Positions 40,917 to 53,107 are shown, counted from the first letter of the stretch. The stretch: DNA of 64,000 nucleotides from Sulfurospirillum sp. UBA2217 (GCA_002328495.1 DCUJ01000012.1:401567-465566), one strand, 5' to 3'. The notes: generated from the sequence alone by a model not told the origin. Numbers and translations are program-made.

Positions 40917-41914
40917 AAATTGACAATTTAATCCGCATCGTGGATGGTGTTTTACAAACAACGCCTTCCATCGATGCTTTCGAAACCATCGTTTTTGATT
41001 GCGAACGCATTTCAAGAGGCGATTTATTCATCGATACGACACATTCCAAGCAAGCCATCCACACCGCTATTCGCAAAGGGGCATATGCGATTCTTTCTAC
41101 CCATACCTTTGAGGGGGATGATGATGAAATTGCATGGATTTACGTCTCCTGTCTGGAACAAAGCCTTATTAAACTGTTGCGTTATCGCGTAGCACAAAAT
41201 AGCCTACAGGTTATTCACGCTTCCTCACTTCATGCCGCCTTTTTACATCTTCTTCACACACCATCAACCATCACTTTTGCAAAAGGAAACCTTTTTGATG
41301 TAGCAAAAGTGATTTTAAAACTTGCCAAAGAGATGCCCGTGTGCCTTGAAGATAACACTTTATGCGCACACATAGCCCCCAGTGCTCAAAGCATCGAAAA
41401 GGGTTTACATGTAAACGTTTTGCATAAAGGACTTTTTCTCTCTTCGTTTTGGTGGAAAGAGCGTTACTATCCTGATGTAAAAATTCCCATGCTTTTTTGG
41501 TCAGAATTTACAGATGTTTTACACTTTTGCGAAATACACTCTATCGCGTATAGCCTCGAAAATATCTCATTTACAGAACACTTTTACCCACAATTTATCA
41601 CACCAAGCCTGCGTAAAAAAGAGTTTGGAAGCTCCGATCAAGTACTGATTTTTGAACCTTCCATCGAGCTTTTGGCGCGTGAAATAAATCATATGCTCTC
41701 CACATTACCGCAGGAACATTGGTGCGTTTGTCTTCCCAAACATTTACCCACCCCAAAGCATCTTCCCTTTTGTACGATTCACACGTACGAAATACCAGAA
41801 GCATTGTCTCTTTTATCGTCTTTTGCTTTTCGATACGCATTGATTTTAGGAGAACGTAGCACGTTTGAAGCCTTGTTGACCCAGCCTTTTATCTCACAGC
41901 CTAGCCTCTTTTAA
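40913..41914 (+). CDS. Mur-ligase-N-terminal-like protein (Cj0837c-like)
   Basis: 333 residues. Residues 24-60 (FDCERISRGDLFIDTT then AIHTAIRKGAYAILS) resemble the UDP-sugar-binding N-terminal domain of MurE/MurF. The following region has a FAKGNLFD segment where the ATP-binding domain would begin, but I see no GTxGKT P-loop. It may be a degenerate or repurposed Mur ligase relative. A gene in this position exists in Campylobacter. Coupled to metG and 10 bases before ybeY. One TTACATGTAA inside. Confidence 0.5.
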   Translation: MKIDNLIRIVDGVLQTTPSIDAFETIVFDCERISRGDLFIDTTHSKQAIHTAIRKGAYAILSTHTFEGDDDEIAWIYVSCLEQSLIKLLRYRVAQNSLQVIHASSLHAAFLHLLHTPSTITFAKGNLFDVAKVILKLAKEMPVCLEDNTLCAHIAPSAQSIEKGLHVNVLHKGLFLSSFWWKERYYPDVKIPMLFWSEFTDVLHFCEIHSIAYSLENISFTEHFYPQFITPSLRKKEFGSSDQVLIFEPSIELLAREINHMLSTLPQEHWCVCLPKHLPTPKHLPFCTIHTYEIPEALSLLSSFAFRYALILGERSTFEALLTQPFISQPSLF

Positions 41915-41924
41915 AGGAAATCCC

Positions 41925-42344
41925 ATGCTTCTCATTGATAACGAAGAAAATATCTCCTTACATGTAAACATCTTAGAGACAATTTGTGATGCACTGAGTG
42001 CTAAGGAAGTTGAACTACTGTTGGTCGACGCACCCACCATTCAAGCCCTTAACCATGAGCATCGGAGCATCGATAAACCAACCGACGTACTCAGTTTTCC
42101 TATCGAAGATTTTCCTCACGCACCTTTAGGTTCTATCGTCATTAACTACGAATTGGCTCGCGAAAAAGCAGAAAAACTGGGGCACACAAGCGAAGAGGAA
42201 ATAACACTTTTATTTATCCACGGACTGTTGCATTTATTGGGGTATGACCATGAAGTGGATGATGGAGAAATGAGAGAAAGGGAAGAGGCGTTGATAAAGC
42301 AGTACCATCTTCCTAAAAGTTTAATCGTACGAGTAGAATCTTGA
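41925..42344 (+). CDS. ybeY: YbeY endoribonuclease
   Basis: 139 residues. Metal-binding motif HGLLHLLGYDHE near 105 with the three His of the UPF0054 family; TDVLSFPIED near 60 is also conserved. It acts in 16S rRNA 3'-end maturation and ribosome quality control. AAAGGAAA precedes the ATG. Last core gene before the restriction island. A TTACATGTAA lies near its start. Confidence 0.93.
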   Translation: MLLIDNEENISLHVNILETICDALSAKEVELLLVDAPTIQALNHEHRSIDKPTDVLSFPIEDFPHAPLGSIVINYELAREKAEKLGHTSEEEITLLFIHGLLHLLGYDHEVDDGEMREREEALIKQYHLPKSLIVRVES

Positions 42345-42360
42345 TTTACATGTAAAGCAA

Positions 42361-43373
<1,013 letters not shown>

Positions 43374-43377
<4 letters not shown>

Positions 43378-46025
43378 TTAATCATCTCGCTTTGTTTATG
43401 TCTATATATCAATTCTGCCCATTCATATAATTTTCTGTTTGTCGAATTTATATAGACCTCATGAGATGAATTTGTGAGTAAATCTTTAATTTTTTCTTTA
43501 AAATTTATTTGGGTAATGTTTGGCTTTTCTTTGTACACACCATATGCAGAATTAATTTTTTCTGTTTTTAAAGCATTATCAAATAGCATAGAAATATCTT
43601 TTCTTGCCTTTTTCCCATCTTCTGTTAAATGAACTTTTTGTTTTTGAACATCAATTAATCCTAATCTTTTTAAATCTCCAAGAATTTTAGATTGATTATA
43701 TTCATTTCCTTCAATAATGTTTTTAAAAAACTTTATAACATTTGTAGGTTTTTCTTGAGGAGTAAAACTATTTTCATTCCTTGCTTTTTGTAATACGCCA
43801 TGTTCTAAATTACCAATTTTAAGTTCAGCGTAACTCAACCATACTAAAAATTTTTGAGCATAATCTATTAATGTTTTTTCTTGATACTTTCTATCACTAT
43901 TATTCTTTAATTTAATTATTTCAATTAAATCTTCCAATGTGATTTTTTTATCTGTTATTTTCATCAATTCTAAATAAAAAGTATGATTTTGTAATTTTCT
44001 ATTAATTATTTTTTTGAATTCGTTTTCATTGATATTTATACCAGTATTTTTTAATGAAAACTTTTCATTTGTATATTTTACTAAACCAAAATCTCGCAAA
44101 GTTCTCAATAAATTATCTACTGTATTAGCTTGACTTGAAGTATATTTTGAAATCTCATCCAATGTCATTTCAGATTTATTTTCAAATATAGATAAAATTT
44201 CAAATACTGGGTTTGGGGTGCTTCTTATCAAGTAAGTTTCTCCAACTTTAGGCACTTCTTTTGTTACTAAATAGTCTCTAAAAATATCCCAATATATATT
44301 ATATTTTGTACCTGTTTTAATGATTAAGTTTTTATTAGTTAAATCAGTAATAATTTCTTCGGAAATAATTTCATTCACTTCAATTCGATCAAACATATTT
44401 CCTTCATATGCTCTTTTTGCAATTAACTCAATCGCTTTAATTTCTGCATCGTTACATTCTTCTAAATCTTTTTTAAATAATGATTCAACATTTAAATCTT
44501 GAGAAAATAAATCATCTAAAGTTACACCTGCTTGTACTTGCTTATATATGTGAACACATAATTTCTTCACCAACCAAGGAAATCCTTGTGAATTATCAAT
44601 TATTCTTCTCTTAAATTCCTCATCAAGCTTTGATTCAATAGAACCTTCTAGTTGTTTTATAAATTTTTTACTCTCTGCTATAGTGAATTCATTCATTGTT
44701 ATTGATACAGAATGTTCTTTTGATTGTGACAATAATCTTGAAATATTTTTTTCATCAGCAGATATAATCGTTTCACTTTTCCATGAAAACCCTAAAATAA
44801 TATTTGATTGATGAGCCTTTATGTCTGTAAGTAATTTAAAAAAACTTTGTAACACACTTTCTTTCCTGAAAATATCTTCAAATTGGTCAAATACTAATAT
44901 CAGTAGTTTATTGTTTTTTATCAAGTAATTTTCTAAAGAAATAATCTCTTTTGCGCCCATAATATCAAAATGAGATGGTATCGTTATGGAAGATAATTCC
45001 TTAGAAATAAAATTGTTTTTATAAGCTTTATTTAGCATATTATTAAATGCCAAAGATATAAAACTTTGCGCATTGGCACTTCTTGAATCAACGATATAAG
45101 GAAAGTACCTATTTTTATTTTGTTTATTTTTTAATTTACCTTTTAGTGCCACCAACAGTGAGCTTTTACCCCAACCTGATTTTCCATCAATATAAAAAAT
45201 TCGATGTTCAGTTGTTTTATTTAAAACATTTTTTAATAAGTCCATTATTTTTGTAGTAAACTCATCTCTTCCAACAAAATATTTCAGCGAAGCTGGTTTA
45301 TAGTCTTGCCAACTTTCACTTTCACTGACTTCTGCTATTGTTTCTAATTCAATTTCTGTATTTTTTGTATTTTGTTGATTTGCTTTTTTTGAGAATTCGT
45401 AGAATTCAATTTGTTGGGTATCTTTTATATATTTTTTTACTATATCAACGGTATCATTCTCATTTACAATATCCATTGTTTTGGCATTATAAATTGAAAA
45501 ATATTTTGGTTGAGTAGTGTCAGAAAACAATGGAATATAATAAAACCCATCGTATGAAAAGAATAAAATTACCTTCGTTAATTGAAATTGACTGTCATCA
45601 AACTCAAATTTCTTTATTTTCCTAGATTCAATTAGTAATTCAATTACTTTTGCTCCATTCCAAAATGATAAATTTTTATACCGTTCATCTTCTTTCCATT
45701 CGTCTATTATTCCTTTTGCTTGATGTTCAAAATTTTTATTATAAATAAAAATCCCATGAGAGAAATGGTTGTGGTTTACTTTAAAATTAAATAAACTTAA
45801 ATCAGATGATGGTAAGGATTCTTTAGCTTTACATTCAATCAATATTTTTTCATTATTTCTATCTTTGTGAGTGCAAATTAAATCAAATTCTTGACCTGTT
45901 ACATTGACATTTCCATCAATTTCATACCTCTGTTGCGCAAAAATATCATTGACTAAACCTTCAAAATATGTACCTTTTTTACTGTTGTTTTTTTCATCAA
46001 ATATAATTACTATTTCTTGCAACAT
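43374..46025 (-). CDS. Mrr-type nuclease / STAND ATPase defence protein
   Basis: 883 residues, very AT-rich compared with flanking core genes. N-terminal restriction-endonuclease-like domain (about 14-110: GQEFDLICTHKD then KILIECKAKE, a D-x(n)-E-x-K core of the Mrr/PD-(D/E)xK kind). P-loop ATPase from about 245: DGKSGWGKSSLL (Walker A) and LLILVFDQFED (Walker B), as in STAND/AAA-type NTPases. C-terminal winged-helix-like and helical parts. It sits between a type II endonuclease and its methylase, all on one strand, start 10 bases after the endonuclease stop. Probably an extra anti-phage effector or an ATP-dependent modulator; no close family recognised. Confidence 0.7.
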
Positions 46026-46035
46026 TTTCTACCCT

Positions 46036-46887
<852 letters not shown>

Positions 46888-46911
46888 ATGTTCTCTTTTA
46901 TTTTTTGTATC

Positions 46912-46917
46912 ATTATA
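46912..46917 (-). promoter_or_regulatory. -10 element of the restriction-modification operon
   Basis: TATAAT on the minus strand (in GGCTATAATGAT), 25 bases upstream of the endonuclease ATG at 46887. No convincing -35. This gap also holds a TTACATGTAA at 46968. Confidence 0.55.
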
Positions 46918-46979
46918 GCCAAAGAAGATTTTTAGTGTAAAAATATTGCAAAATGAAATTGCATTCTTTACATGTAATC

Positions 46980-48773
46980 CTATTTAATATATCCCATCTC
47001 ATACAATTTATCATAAATCTTAGAGACGATAGGTCCACCCTCGCTTCCTCCGTGCCCTCCGTGTTCGACTAAAACAGTCACAACATATTGAGGATTGTCA
47101 TACGGTCCGTAGCTTGTAAGCCATGCGTGGGAGCGTTGATAGTACTCCATATCTTCTTCTCGTGCACGTTTTTTCTCTGTTTGAGAAAGTCCTACCACTT
47201 GAGCAGTTCCTGTTTTAGCGGCTATTTTAATAGGTGATTTTAGTTTGATGTGATGAAACCCTGTCCCTCCTGGTTGATTGGCGACTTGGTACATGCCTTC
47301 TCTTGTAACTTTTAAAAAGCGTTTTTGTTCAGGTGTAACGATATTTGGATCGGCTGGAAATTCGATGGGTGACTCGTTTATTTTATGAATGAAATGGGGT
47401 GTGATGCCATTGCCCGTTGCTAAAAAAGCAGTAAATTTTGCAACTTGAACAGGAGTTACCAAAAAATATCCCTGACCAATAGAGCTAATCAAAGTCTCAC
47501 CTTGCGACCACCCTTTTTTATAACGCTCTTTTTTCCACTCACGACTAGGAACAATACCAATAAATTCTCTTGGCAAGTCAATCCCTGTTTTTTGGGCAAA
47601 CCCTAACTTAACCAAAAAGGGAGCGATGTTATCAATACCGACTTTTAAGCTTGTTTTATAAAAATAATCATCACAACTTTCTTTGATCGATCGCACATAA
47701 TCAATCATACCATGACCCTCTTTTTTCCAGTCACGAAACAATCGTCCACCAAGTTCCATCGTCCCCGTACTTTCAATAATCGTAGATGGGGAGATAATTC
47801 CCGTATTGAGCATTGCCATACCTACGCCCATTTTGATAACAGAACCAGGAGGATAGAGACCGTTGACTAATTTATTGGTAAAAGGATGATCCAAACTGTT
47901 AGCAAGCACCGACCACTCGTCTTTGGAAATGCCATTGACAAATTTGTTCAAATCGTATTCAGGGAAGCTCGCTGCTGCTAAAATTTCACCATTTTTGGCA
48001 TTCATTACGATGATTGCACCACTGTCCTCTCCAAACAAAGATGCTACATAACGTTGCAATTCAAGATCTAAACTGAGCACAATGTCATTACTGGTAGGCA
48101 ATGTTTTACTGATTTGCTCAATCTCTTGATTGTACGCCGTCACTTTGGTTTTTTTCTCACCCTTAACCCCTTGCAAAGCAGCATTGTAGTACTTCTCAAT
48201 GCCCGTTTTACCCGAAAATCCAACCAACTTTGCCAATGGATTTTCCGCAATATCTTGCGTATTGGATTTTCCGACATACCCAATGACATGCGATGCAAGC
48301 GATCCGTGAGGGTAATGACGCTTGGAGGCAAGCTCAATTTTAAGATTTTCGCGTTGCGCCAATTTAGCAAAATGAGGAATAATCTTATCGTAAGGAATAA
48401 AGCGAATGACATCCACAAAATCGTGATTATAAGGAGAATCCGCTTTTAGATACTCTTTCATCATCTCTTTGGCGGTAATATCACTCAGTACTGAAGCTAA
48501 AAATTCTATTTCAGCATCTAGCTTCTCTTTGTTGTGTTTAAGGCTCAACTGGGGTTTGATTTGGATGGAAAATCCCAAACGATTAATCGATAAAGGCTTA
48601 AGATTGCGGTCTAAAATAACCCCTCGAAGTGGGGCTAACTCATCCACTTTTACCACATTTTGTTTGGCAATCTCTTCATAATAAGCATTGGACTTGATGC
48701 TCACATAATAAACACGCACCAAAAGAGCTATCCAAATAGAGAAAAAAATGGCTAATACAATTCGAATTCTCAC
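46980..48773 (-). CDS. mrdA: Penicillin-binding protein 2 (MrdA)
   Basis: 597 residues from GTG 48773, which overlaps the stop of the membrane-protein gene (GTGA). One N-terminal membrane helix (about 5-22), dimerisation domain, and transpeptidase domain with SxxK in PPGSVIKMG near 312, SxN-type in the KESCDDY region, and KTGTAQV near 517. It cross-links peptidoglycan during elongation, typically with RodA. Order pbp2 then upstream membrane gene matches Campylobacter. Confidence 0.92.
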   Translation of the reverse strand: MRIRIVLAIFFSIWIALLVRVYYVSIKSNAYYEEIAKQNVVKVDELAPLRGVILDRNLKPLSINRLGFSIQIKPQLSLKHNKEKLDAEIEFLASVLSDITAKEMMKEYLKADSPYNHDFVDVIRFIPYDKIIPHFAKLAQRENLKIELASKRHYPHGSLASHVIGYVGKSNTQDIAENPLAKLVGFSGKTGIEKYYNAALQGVKGEKKTKVTAYNQEIEQISKTLPTSNDIVLSLDLELQRYVASLFGEDSGAIIVMNAKNGEILAAASFPEYDLNKFVNGISKDEWSVLANSLDHPFTNKLVNGLYPPGSVIKMGVGMAMLNTGIISPSTIIESTGTMELGGRLFRDWKKEGHGMIDYVRSIKESCDDYFYKTSLKVGIDNIAPFLVKLGFAQKTGIDLPREFIGIVPSREWKKERYKKGWSQGETLISSIGQGYFLVTPVQVAKFTAFLATGNGITPHFIHKINESPIEFPADPNIVTPEQKRFLKVTREGMYQVANQPGGTGFHHIKLKSPIKIAAKTGTAQVVGLSQTEKKRAREEDMEYYQRSHAWLTSYGPYDNPQYVVTVLVEHGGHGGSEGGPIVSKIYDKLYEMGYIK

Positions 48774-49258
48774 CGCACAACCCTTAAAAAAGCAAAAGCA
48801 AGCAGTGCATCAATGGAAATGGCATACACATAGTGATTGGAAAAATAAGGAAAAGGGGTATTGAAAAAATAGGCTAAAATCAGATTTAAAAGAAAATGTC
48901 CAAGGTAGCCAACAAGGACATAAAACGTCAAAATACAGTTCTCACACGATGTCATATACTGAAGTTTTTGCGTTGCTAAAGGATAAAAAATGGTGAATAA
49001 CAAGGCATATGAAAAAAGGAAAAATCCCTTGTGCATATCGTAAAGTGCCAAATAGACAAAGACTAAAAAAAGTGGAAAACGCGCACTCTCTTGCTTAAAT
49101 GCCAGAACAGAATAGCAAAATAAAAAACCTGCAAAAGAGGGAATCCATGTATAAAGCGATGAGAGCACCAATCCTGCAAATAACAGTATGCAGATGAGAA
49201 AAAGCTCTACAACGTTTTGATCAGTGCTATTTCGTCGCATACGGGAAAATGTTTGCAT
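48770..49258 (-). CDS. Small multispanning membrane protein, MreD-like position
   Basis: 162 residues from ATG 49258; ATG at 49240 is an alternative, and neither has a clear ribosome site because the start lies inside the acetyltransferase gene. Five or so hydrophobic helices, with a Cys pair near 105 (SCENC). It lies directly before mrdA, where MreD is expected in rod-shaped bacteria, and size and topology fit, but I cannot confirm family membership. Confidence 0.6.
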   Translation of the reverse strand: MQTFSRMRRNSTDQNVVELFLICILLFAGLVLSSLYTWIPSFAGFLFCYSVLAFKQESARFPLFLVFVYLALYDMHKGFFLFSYALLFTIFYPLATQKLQYMTSCENCILTFYVLVGYLGHFLLNLILAYFFNTPFPYFSNHYVYAISIDALLAFAFLRVVR

Positions 49259-49662
49259 TTGATACAATCCGCCCAAATTTTTTGGGAGGGTAACGATTCT
49301 TTTGGAATTTCATGAAATCCAACGGCTTCAAAAAACCCTTTTTGATAGGTTAAAGTAAAGATTTTTTTGACAGCCATCATTGCGCCTTCAAGCAAGAGAG
49401 ATTCAACAATACCTTTGCCCACGCCTAGCCCCCTAAACCCCTCTTTGACCACAAGGCTTCGAACCTCAGCTAAGTCATCCGCATGAAAATGTAAGGCACC
49501 AAAACCAATAATAATCTCATCTTTTTTAGCCAAAATGTACGAACGAATATTGGTTGCCATCTCATCCGAACTTCGAAATAAAATAATGCCTTTTTCAACT
49601 TCAGGACGAACCAATTCTTGCATGGAGGCAATATCGCTTAATTTGGCTTTCGTGTAGGTCAT
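49207..49662 (-). CDS. GNAT acetyltransferase, N-acetylglutamate synthase-like
   Basis: 151 residues. GNAT motif A LVVKEGFRGLGVGKGIVESLL near 70 with the acetyl-CoA loop (R-G-x-G-V-G-K-G). FEAVGFHE and a C-terminal ADCIKCKHFPVCDEIAL segment are typical of short NAGS-type (ArgA) acetyltransferases used for arginine biosynthesis. ATG 49662 overlaps the engB stop (TGATG); a GTG one codon upstream is also possible. Function as NAGS is inferred. Confidence 0.7.
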   Translation of the reverse strand: MTYTKAKLSDIASMQELVRPEVEKGIILFRSSDEMATNIRSYILAKKDEIIIGFGALHFHADDLAEVRSLVVKEGFRGLGVGKGIVESLLLEGAMMAVKKIFTLTYQKGFFEAVGFHEIPKESLPSQKIWADCIKCKHFPVCDEIALIKTL

Positions 49663-50264
49663 CACTGCTTTTCTCCAAACAACGAGGTAAAAATGAGTTC
49701 CATTGCTTTATCGATGCCTTTTTTTTGACTGCTTGAGACAAGTAATGCTTCAGGGTAATGCTTTTTAATCACACTGATGTCTGCTTGCCCTAATTTATCG
49801 GATTTGGTAAAGATACGCACAATGGATTGGTCCGGTCTGACAATACTTTCTAAATAACGATGGACTTCCTCATCGATCTCTAAAAAAGGATGACGAGCAT
49901 CTACCAAGTGGACAAAAAGACGGATGGAAACACGCTTTTGAATGTAACGATTGAGATTTTTTTGCCACTCTTCTTTGAGAGAATGCGAAACACGTGCATA
50001 GCCAAATCCAGGTAAATCCACTAATTGTAAGGTGTATTCTGCCTCTTCCTTCAACAAGGCAACATGAAAAAAGTTGATAAGCCGTGTTTTTCCTGGTGTT
50101 GAAGAGCTTTTGGCTAACCCTTTTCGCTGTGTTAAAGCGTTGATAATGGAACTTTTCCCCACATTACTACGCCCAATAAATGCGACTTCACTCACACCCT
50201 CAGGAGTCGTCTCTTCCATCTTGGAGGCTGATTTTACAAAAAATGCCTCTTTAACGCGGATCAC
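49662..50264 (-). CDS. engB: EngB (YsxC/YihA) ribosome-biogenesis GTPase
   Basis: 200 residues from GTG 50264. G1 GRSNVGKS at 31-38, G2 TPGKT near 57, G3 DLPGFG near 79, G4 TKSDKLG near 145, G5 SSQKK near 172. It acts in assembly of the large ribosomal subunit. Starts and stops overlap lptA and the acetyltransferase by a few bases. Confidence 0.95.
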   Translation of the reverse strand: MIRVKEAFFVKSASKMEETTPEGVSEVAFIGRSNVGKSSIINALTQRKGLAKSSSTPGKTRLINFFHVALLKEEAEYTLQLVDLPGFGYARVSHSLKEEWQKNLNRYIQKRVSIRLFVHLVDARHPFLEIDEEVHRYLESIVRPDQSIVRIFTKSDKLGQADISVIKKHYPEALLVSSSQKKGIDKAMELIFTSLFGEKQ

Positions 50265-50725
50265 TTCTTTTGATCCTCGACTTTGAAAATAAACTTCACA
50301 GGAGCCTTTCCTTTGCCATCCACTTCGTATTGACCACTGATTTGATCGGCTTTTATAAAATCTCCAAACACTTTTTTATCGGTATCGATTTCATGTAAAA
50401 AAGCTTTTTTTTCAAAAGTGTACTGACTTTTTGAGGTCTCATAGGTCATTTTTTCAGCTTCACCATAATACTTTTTACCATTCATTAACATATTCCCTTT
50501 CGCATTACCCGTAGCAATGTAACGAAGAGGTTGTTTTTTTTCATCAAATTCAATGATAATTTTGCTTGCACTGAGTGTATCGTTTTCTTTAACAATTTTA
50601 ACATTTCCCTCAAAAACACTGATGAGTTTTTTCTCATCGGCAAAAAATTTATTGGCAGTCACTTCCACTTCTGCTGCGAACAAAAAGCTACATGTAAAGC
50701 ATCCTAAAAGGAGTAGGGATTTCAT
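50261..50725 (-). CDS. lptA: LptA, periplasmic lipopolysaccharide transport protein
   Basis: 154 residues with a signal peptide (about 1-17) and OstA-like beta-jellyroll repeats (VTANKFFADEKKLISVFEGNVKI, YIATGNAKGNMLMNGKKYYGEAEKMTY). It bridges LptC to LptD across the periplasm. ATG directly follows the lptC TAG. A CTACATGTAA variant of the iterated palindrome lies in the signal peptide coding part. Confidence 0.87.
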   Translation of the reverse strand: MKSLLLLGCFTCSFLFAAEVEVTANKFFADEKKLISVFEGNVKIVKENDTLSASKIIIEFDEKKQPLRYIATGNAKGNMLMNGKKYYGEAEKMTYETSKSQYTFEKKAFLHEIDTDKKVFGDFIKADQISGQYEVDGKGKAPVKFIFKVEDQKK

Positions 50726-51256
50726 CTATTTTTTTCCTGTTTCTATGAATGAATGAATAGTATTGGCACTTATTGTGCCTTCTTTCATCTGATAAACAAA
50801 TGAAAGCCCATGACTACGACTTTGGCTTTGGGTAAAAACAAACGGTTTTTGAGAACTTAAAATCTCATTTTTCGTATCGTAAACGATTTCCTCGCCATCC
50901 AAACGAACCCCATCACTGCGCTCATAATGTGAATCCTTCATGAAAACAATGACGCCATCTCTTAGGGTTGCTTCATTGGAGGTTAAAACCCCTGTAAGGC
51001 CCTGATTTGTTTTATGGGAAGCATCAATATTGTAGAGTTTATCGAAGGTTTTATAACGCTCAACCCTTTGGGTGTTGACAATACTGGTAACCCCTTCTGG
51101 CTTGATTTGAAAATTACGGGCATGAAAAAGTTCAATGTCCGCAGGAGCCTTCGCTCCCGTGGCTTTGGCATGGAGTGTATAAGGCTCTTTTAAGAGCAAA
51201 AATACCATCATGCCTGCAAATAAAACCGTCGCATAGAGTAAGAATTTTACAGCCAC
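50726..51256 (-). CDS. lptC: LptC, inner-membrane lipopolysaccharide transport protein
   Basis: 176 residues from GTG 51256. One N-terminal membrane helix (about 4-21), then an LptC-type beta-jellyroll: IELFHARNFQIKPEGVT, SNEATLRDGVIVFMKDSHYERSDGVRLDGEEIVYDTKNEIL. It receives LPS from LptBFG and passes it to LptA. Overlaps kdsC by 10 bases. Confidence 0.82.
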   Translation of the reverse strand: MAVKFLLYATVLFAGMMVFLLLKEPYTLHAKATGAKAPADIELFHARNFQIKPEGVTSIVNTQRVERYKTFDKLYNIDASHKTNQGLTGVLTSNEATLRDGVIVFMKDSHYERSDGVRLDGEEIVYDTKNEILSSQKPFVFTQSQSRSHGLSFVYQMKEGTISANTIHSFIETGKK

Positions 51257-51744
51257 AGCTTTACAAACTCCTCTTCCAAATCTTCGTGCTTAACGACATA
51301 ATCAATCATCTCACGCACACAACCTTTACCACCTTTTTGTTCCAAAAGAACATTCACGGTGGTTTTTACAGCAGGAAGTGCATCATTGGGTGCGAAAGAA
51401 AGACCCACCGCTTTTAGCAAGGAGAGGTCATTCAAATCGTCACCAATCGCAGCAACATTCTCAAAACCAAGCCCTTCTTTGTCTAAAATCGTTTGCAAAA
51501 CAGCTTTTTTATCTTTCACATCTTGAAAAAGATAACTCATGCCAAGCTCCTTCGCACGACGTTCCACTACCCGTGAACTTCGTCCTGTAATAATGGCACT
51601 TTTTCTCCCTAATTTATGCCACGAGACAATACCAAAACCATCTTTCACATTAAACGTTTTGAACTCTTCCACATCACTGTTCCCATAGGTAATGCCCCCA
51701 TCCGTAAGGCATCCATCCACATCAAAGATCAACAATTCTATCAC
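51247..51744 (-). CDS. kdsC: KdsC, KDO-8-phosphate phosphatase
   Basis: 165 residues from GTG 51744. HAD motifs: FDVDGCLTDGG (nucleophile Asp near 8), ITGRSS near 53, KK near 83, GDDLNDL near 101. It releases KDO for lipopolysaccharide, functionally next to lptC and lptA. Lacks a cap domain, as KdsC tetramers do. Overlaps hisB by 4 bases. Confidence 0.92.
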   Translation of the reverse strand: MIELLIFDVDGCLTDGGITYGNSDVEEFKTFNVKDGFGIVSWHKLGRKSAIITGRSSRVVERRAKELGMSYLFQDVKDKKAVLQTILDKEGLGFENVAAIGDDLNDLSLLKAVGLSFAPNDALPAVKTTVNVLLEQKGGKGCVREMIDYVVKHEDLEEEFVKLWL

Positions 51745-52313
51745 AAGACACCCTTTGTACTGGGAATTCCCATGCGCACATTTTCAACAAGACTACGGCG
51801 CAAAGCTACGGCAAACGCTTTAAAAGCTGCTTCTAGCACATGGTGTTTATTTTTCCCACGTTTGAGGACAATATGTGCGCTAATGCCAGCATTACCAACG
51901 AGGGCTCTAAAAAATTCTTCAGCAAGCTCCACATCAAACGCGCCCACTTTGCCCTCAATGTCTAATTCATAGACCAAATACGCACGATTACTCAAATCCA
52001 ACGCACATTCAACTGCCGCTTCATCCATCACGACCACAGCATTACCGTAACGCTCAACGCTCGCCAACGGATAGAGTGCCTCACGTAATGCTTGACCCAA
52101 AACAATGCCGACATCTTCAACACTGTGGTGAAAATCAATATGTGTATCGCCTTTACATGTAAGGCTTATATCCATCAAAGAGTGTTTACATAGTGCTTCA
52201 AGCATGTGGTCAAAAAACCCTATTCCTGTAGCAATCTCTGCCTTTCCACTCCCTCTTAGTACTAAACTGACCTTAATATCTGTCTCTTTGGTCTTTCTCT
52301 CTATGACGTGCAT
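51741..52313 (-). CDS. hisB: Imidazoleglycerol-phosphate dehydratase
   Basis: 190 residues, the short monofunctional form. Metal-binding histidine motifs GFFDHMLEALCKHS near 33, DFHHSVEDVGIVLGQAL near 60, and a later KHHVLEAAFKAFAVALR near 148. It dehydrates imidazole glycerol phosphate in histidine synthesis. GGAAT precedes the ATG. One TTACATGTAA inside (Leu-Thr-Cys-Lys). It lies between rlpA and kdsC without other his genes. Confidence 0.94.
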   Translation of the reverse strand: MHVIERKTKETDIKVSLVLRGSGKAEIATGIGFFDHMLEALCKHSLMDISLTCKGDTHIDFHHSVEDVGIVLGQALREALYPLASVERYGNAVVVMDEAAVECALDLSNRAYLVYELDIEGKVGAFDVELAEEFFRALVGNAGISAHIVLKRGKNKHHVLEAAFKAFAVALRRSLVENVRMGIPSTKGVL

Positions 52314-52315
52314 GT

Positions 52316-53107
52316 TTATTCCTTCACGATAAATGCGCCTTTAAACTGCCCTTTGGCGATAAAATCAGAGGCTTCAGCATCACTGCCAAACCCTTTAAGC
52401 CACACGCGGTATATCGGCTGATTGTCTAAACTACTCTCTTTTACAATGGCATTGTAGCGATTATTCAGATGAGTATTGCTTTGGGCAAACTTATAAGCAC
52501 CATCTTTACTACGGAAAGCTCCGATTTGAACACAATAATCGCTCACTTCCACGCTTTGCTTAGGCGCACTAGCAGGAGAAACCACACCCGCAAACCCAAT
52601 CACCTCCAAACCAACAGGTCCTGTTCCGTTGGCGACCAAATCCAAACGCGTAGCCGCTAAATAAGAGAGGTCAATAATACGTGTTCCCACAAACGGGCCT
52701 CTATCATTCACCCGAACAACAACACTTTTAGCATTTTTAAGGTTGGTCACTTTGAGCATGGTATTCATAGGAAAAGTTTTGTGAGCTGCGGTCATGTCAT
52801 TCATGTTGTAAATTTCACCATTAGACGTTTTCTTCCCATGAAAATCTTTGCCATACCAACTTGCCACACCGCTAAAGCTATCTCCCACACTCACCATGGT
52901 GGGGGCATACGTTTTGCCATCAATGGTATAAGGGCGCATGGTCGCTCTGTGCATGTTAGGAGAATTGTTAATTTTAGCACTGGATTCATAATTCATAGGC
53001 GTAGAAGCATTTGAAGCATTTGAAAAATATTCCCTCGAGCTACACCCACTCAAACATAGTAAAACCGTAATTCCAAAAGCAACAACTTTAAGGCTTTGGA
53101 ACAACAA
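52316..53107 (-). CDS. rlpA: RlpA, septal ring lytic transglycosylase-like lipoprotein
   Basis: 263 residues from TTG 53107 (GGAG six bases upstream; no ATG in the signal region). Lipobox CLSGCS near 21. Double-psi beta-barrel domain with GVASWYGKDFHGKKTSNGEIYN near 79 and VRVNDRGPF near 131, then a C-terminal SPOR domain (about 190-263) that binds denuded glycan at division sites. Overlaps the MltD-like gene by 20 bases. Confidence 0.9.
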   Translation of the reverse strand: MLFQSLKVVAFGITVLLCLSGCSSREYFSNASNASTPMNYESSAKINNSPNMHRATMRPYTIDGKTYAPTMVSVGDSFSGVASWYGKDFHGKKTSNGEIYNMNDMTAAHKTFPMNTMLKVTNLKNAKSVVVRVNDRGPFVGTRIIDLSYLAATRLDLVANGTGPVGLEVIGFAGVVSPASAPKQSVEVSDYCVQIGAFRSKDGAYKFAQSNTHLNNRYNAIVKESSLDNQPIYRVWLKGFGSDAEASDFIAKGQFKGAFIVKE

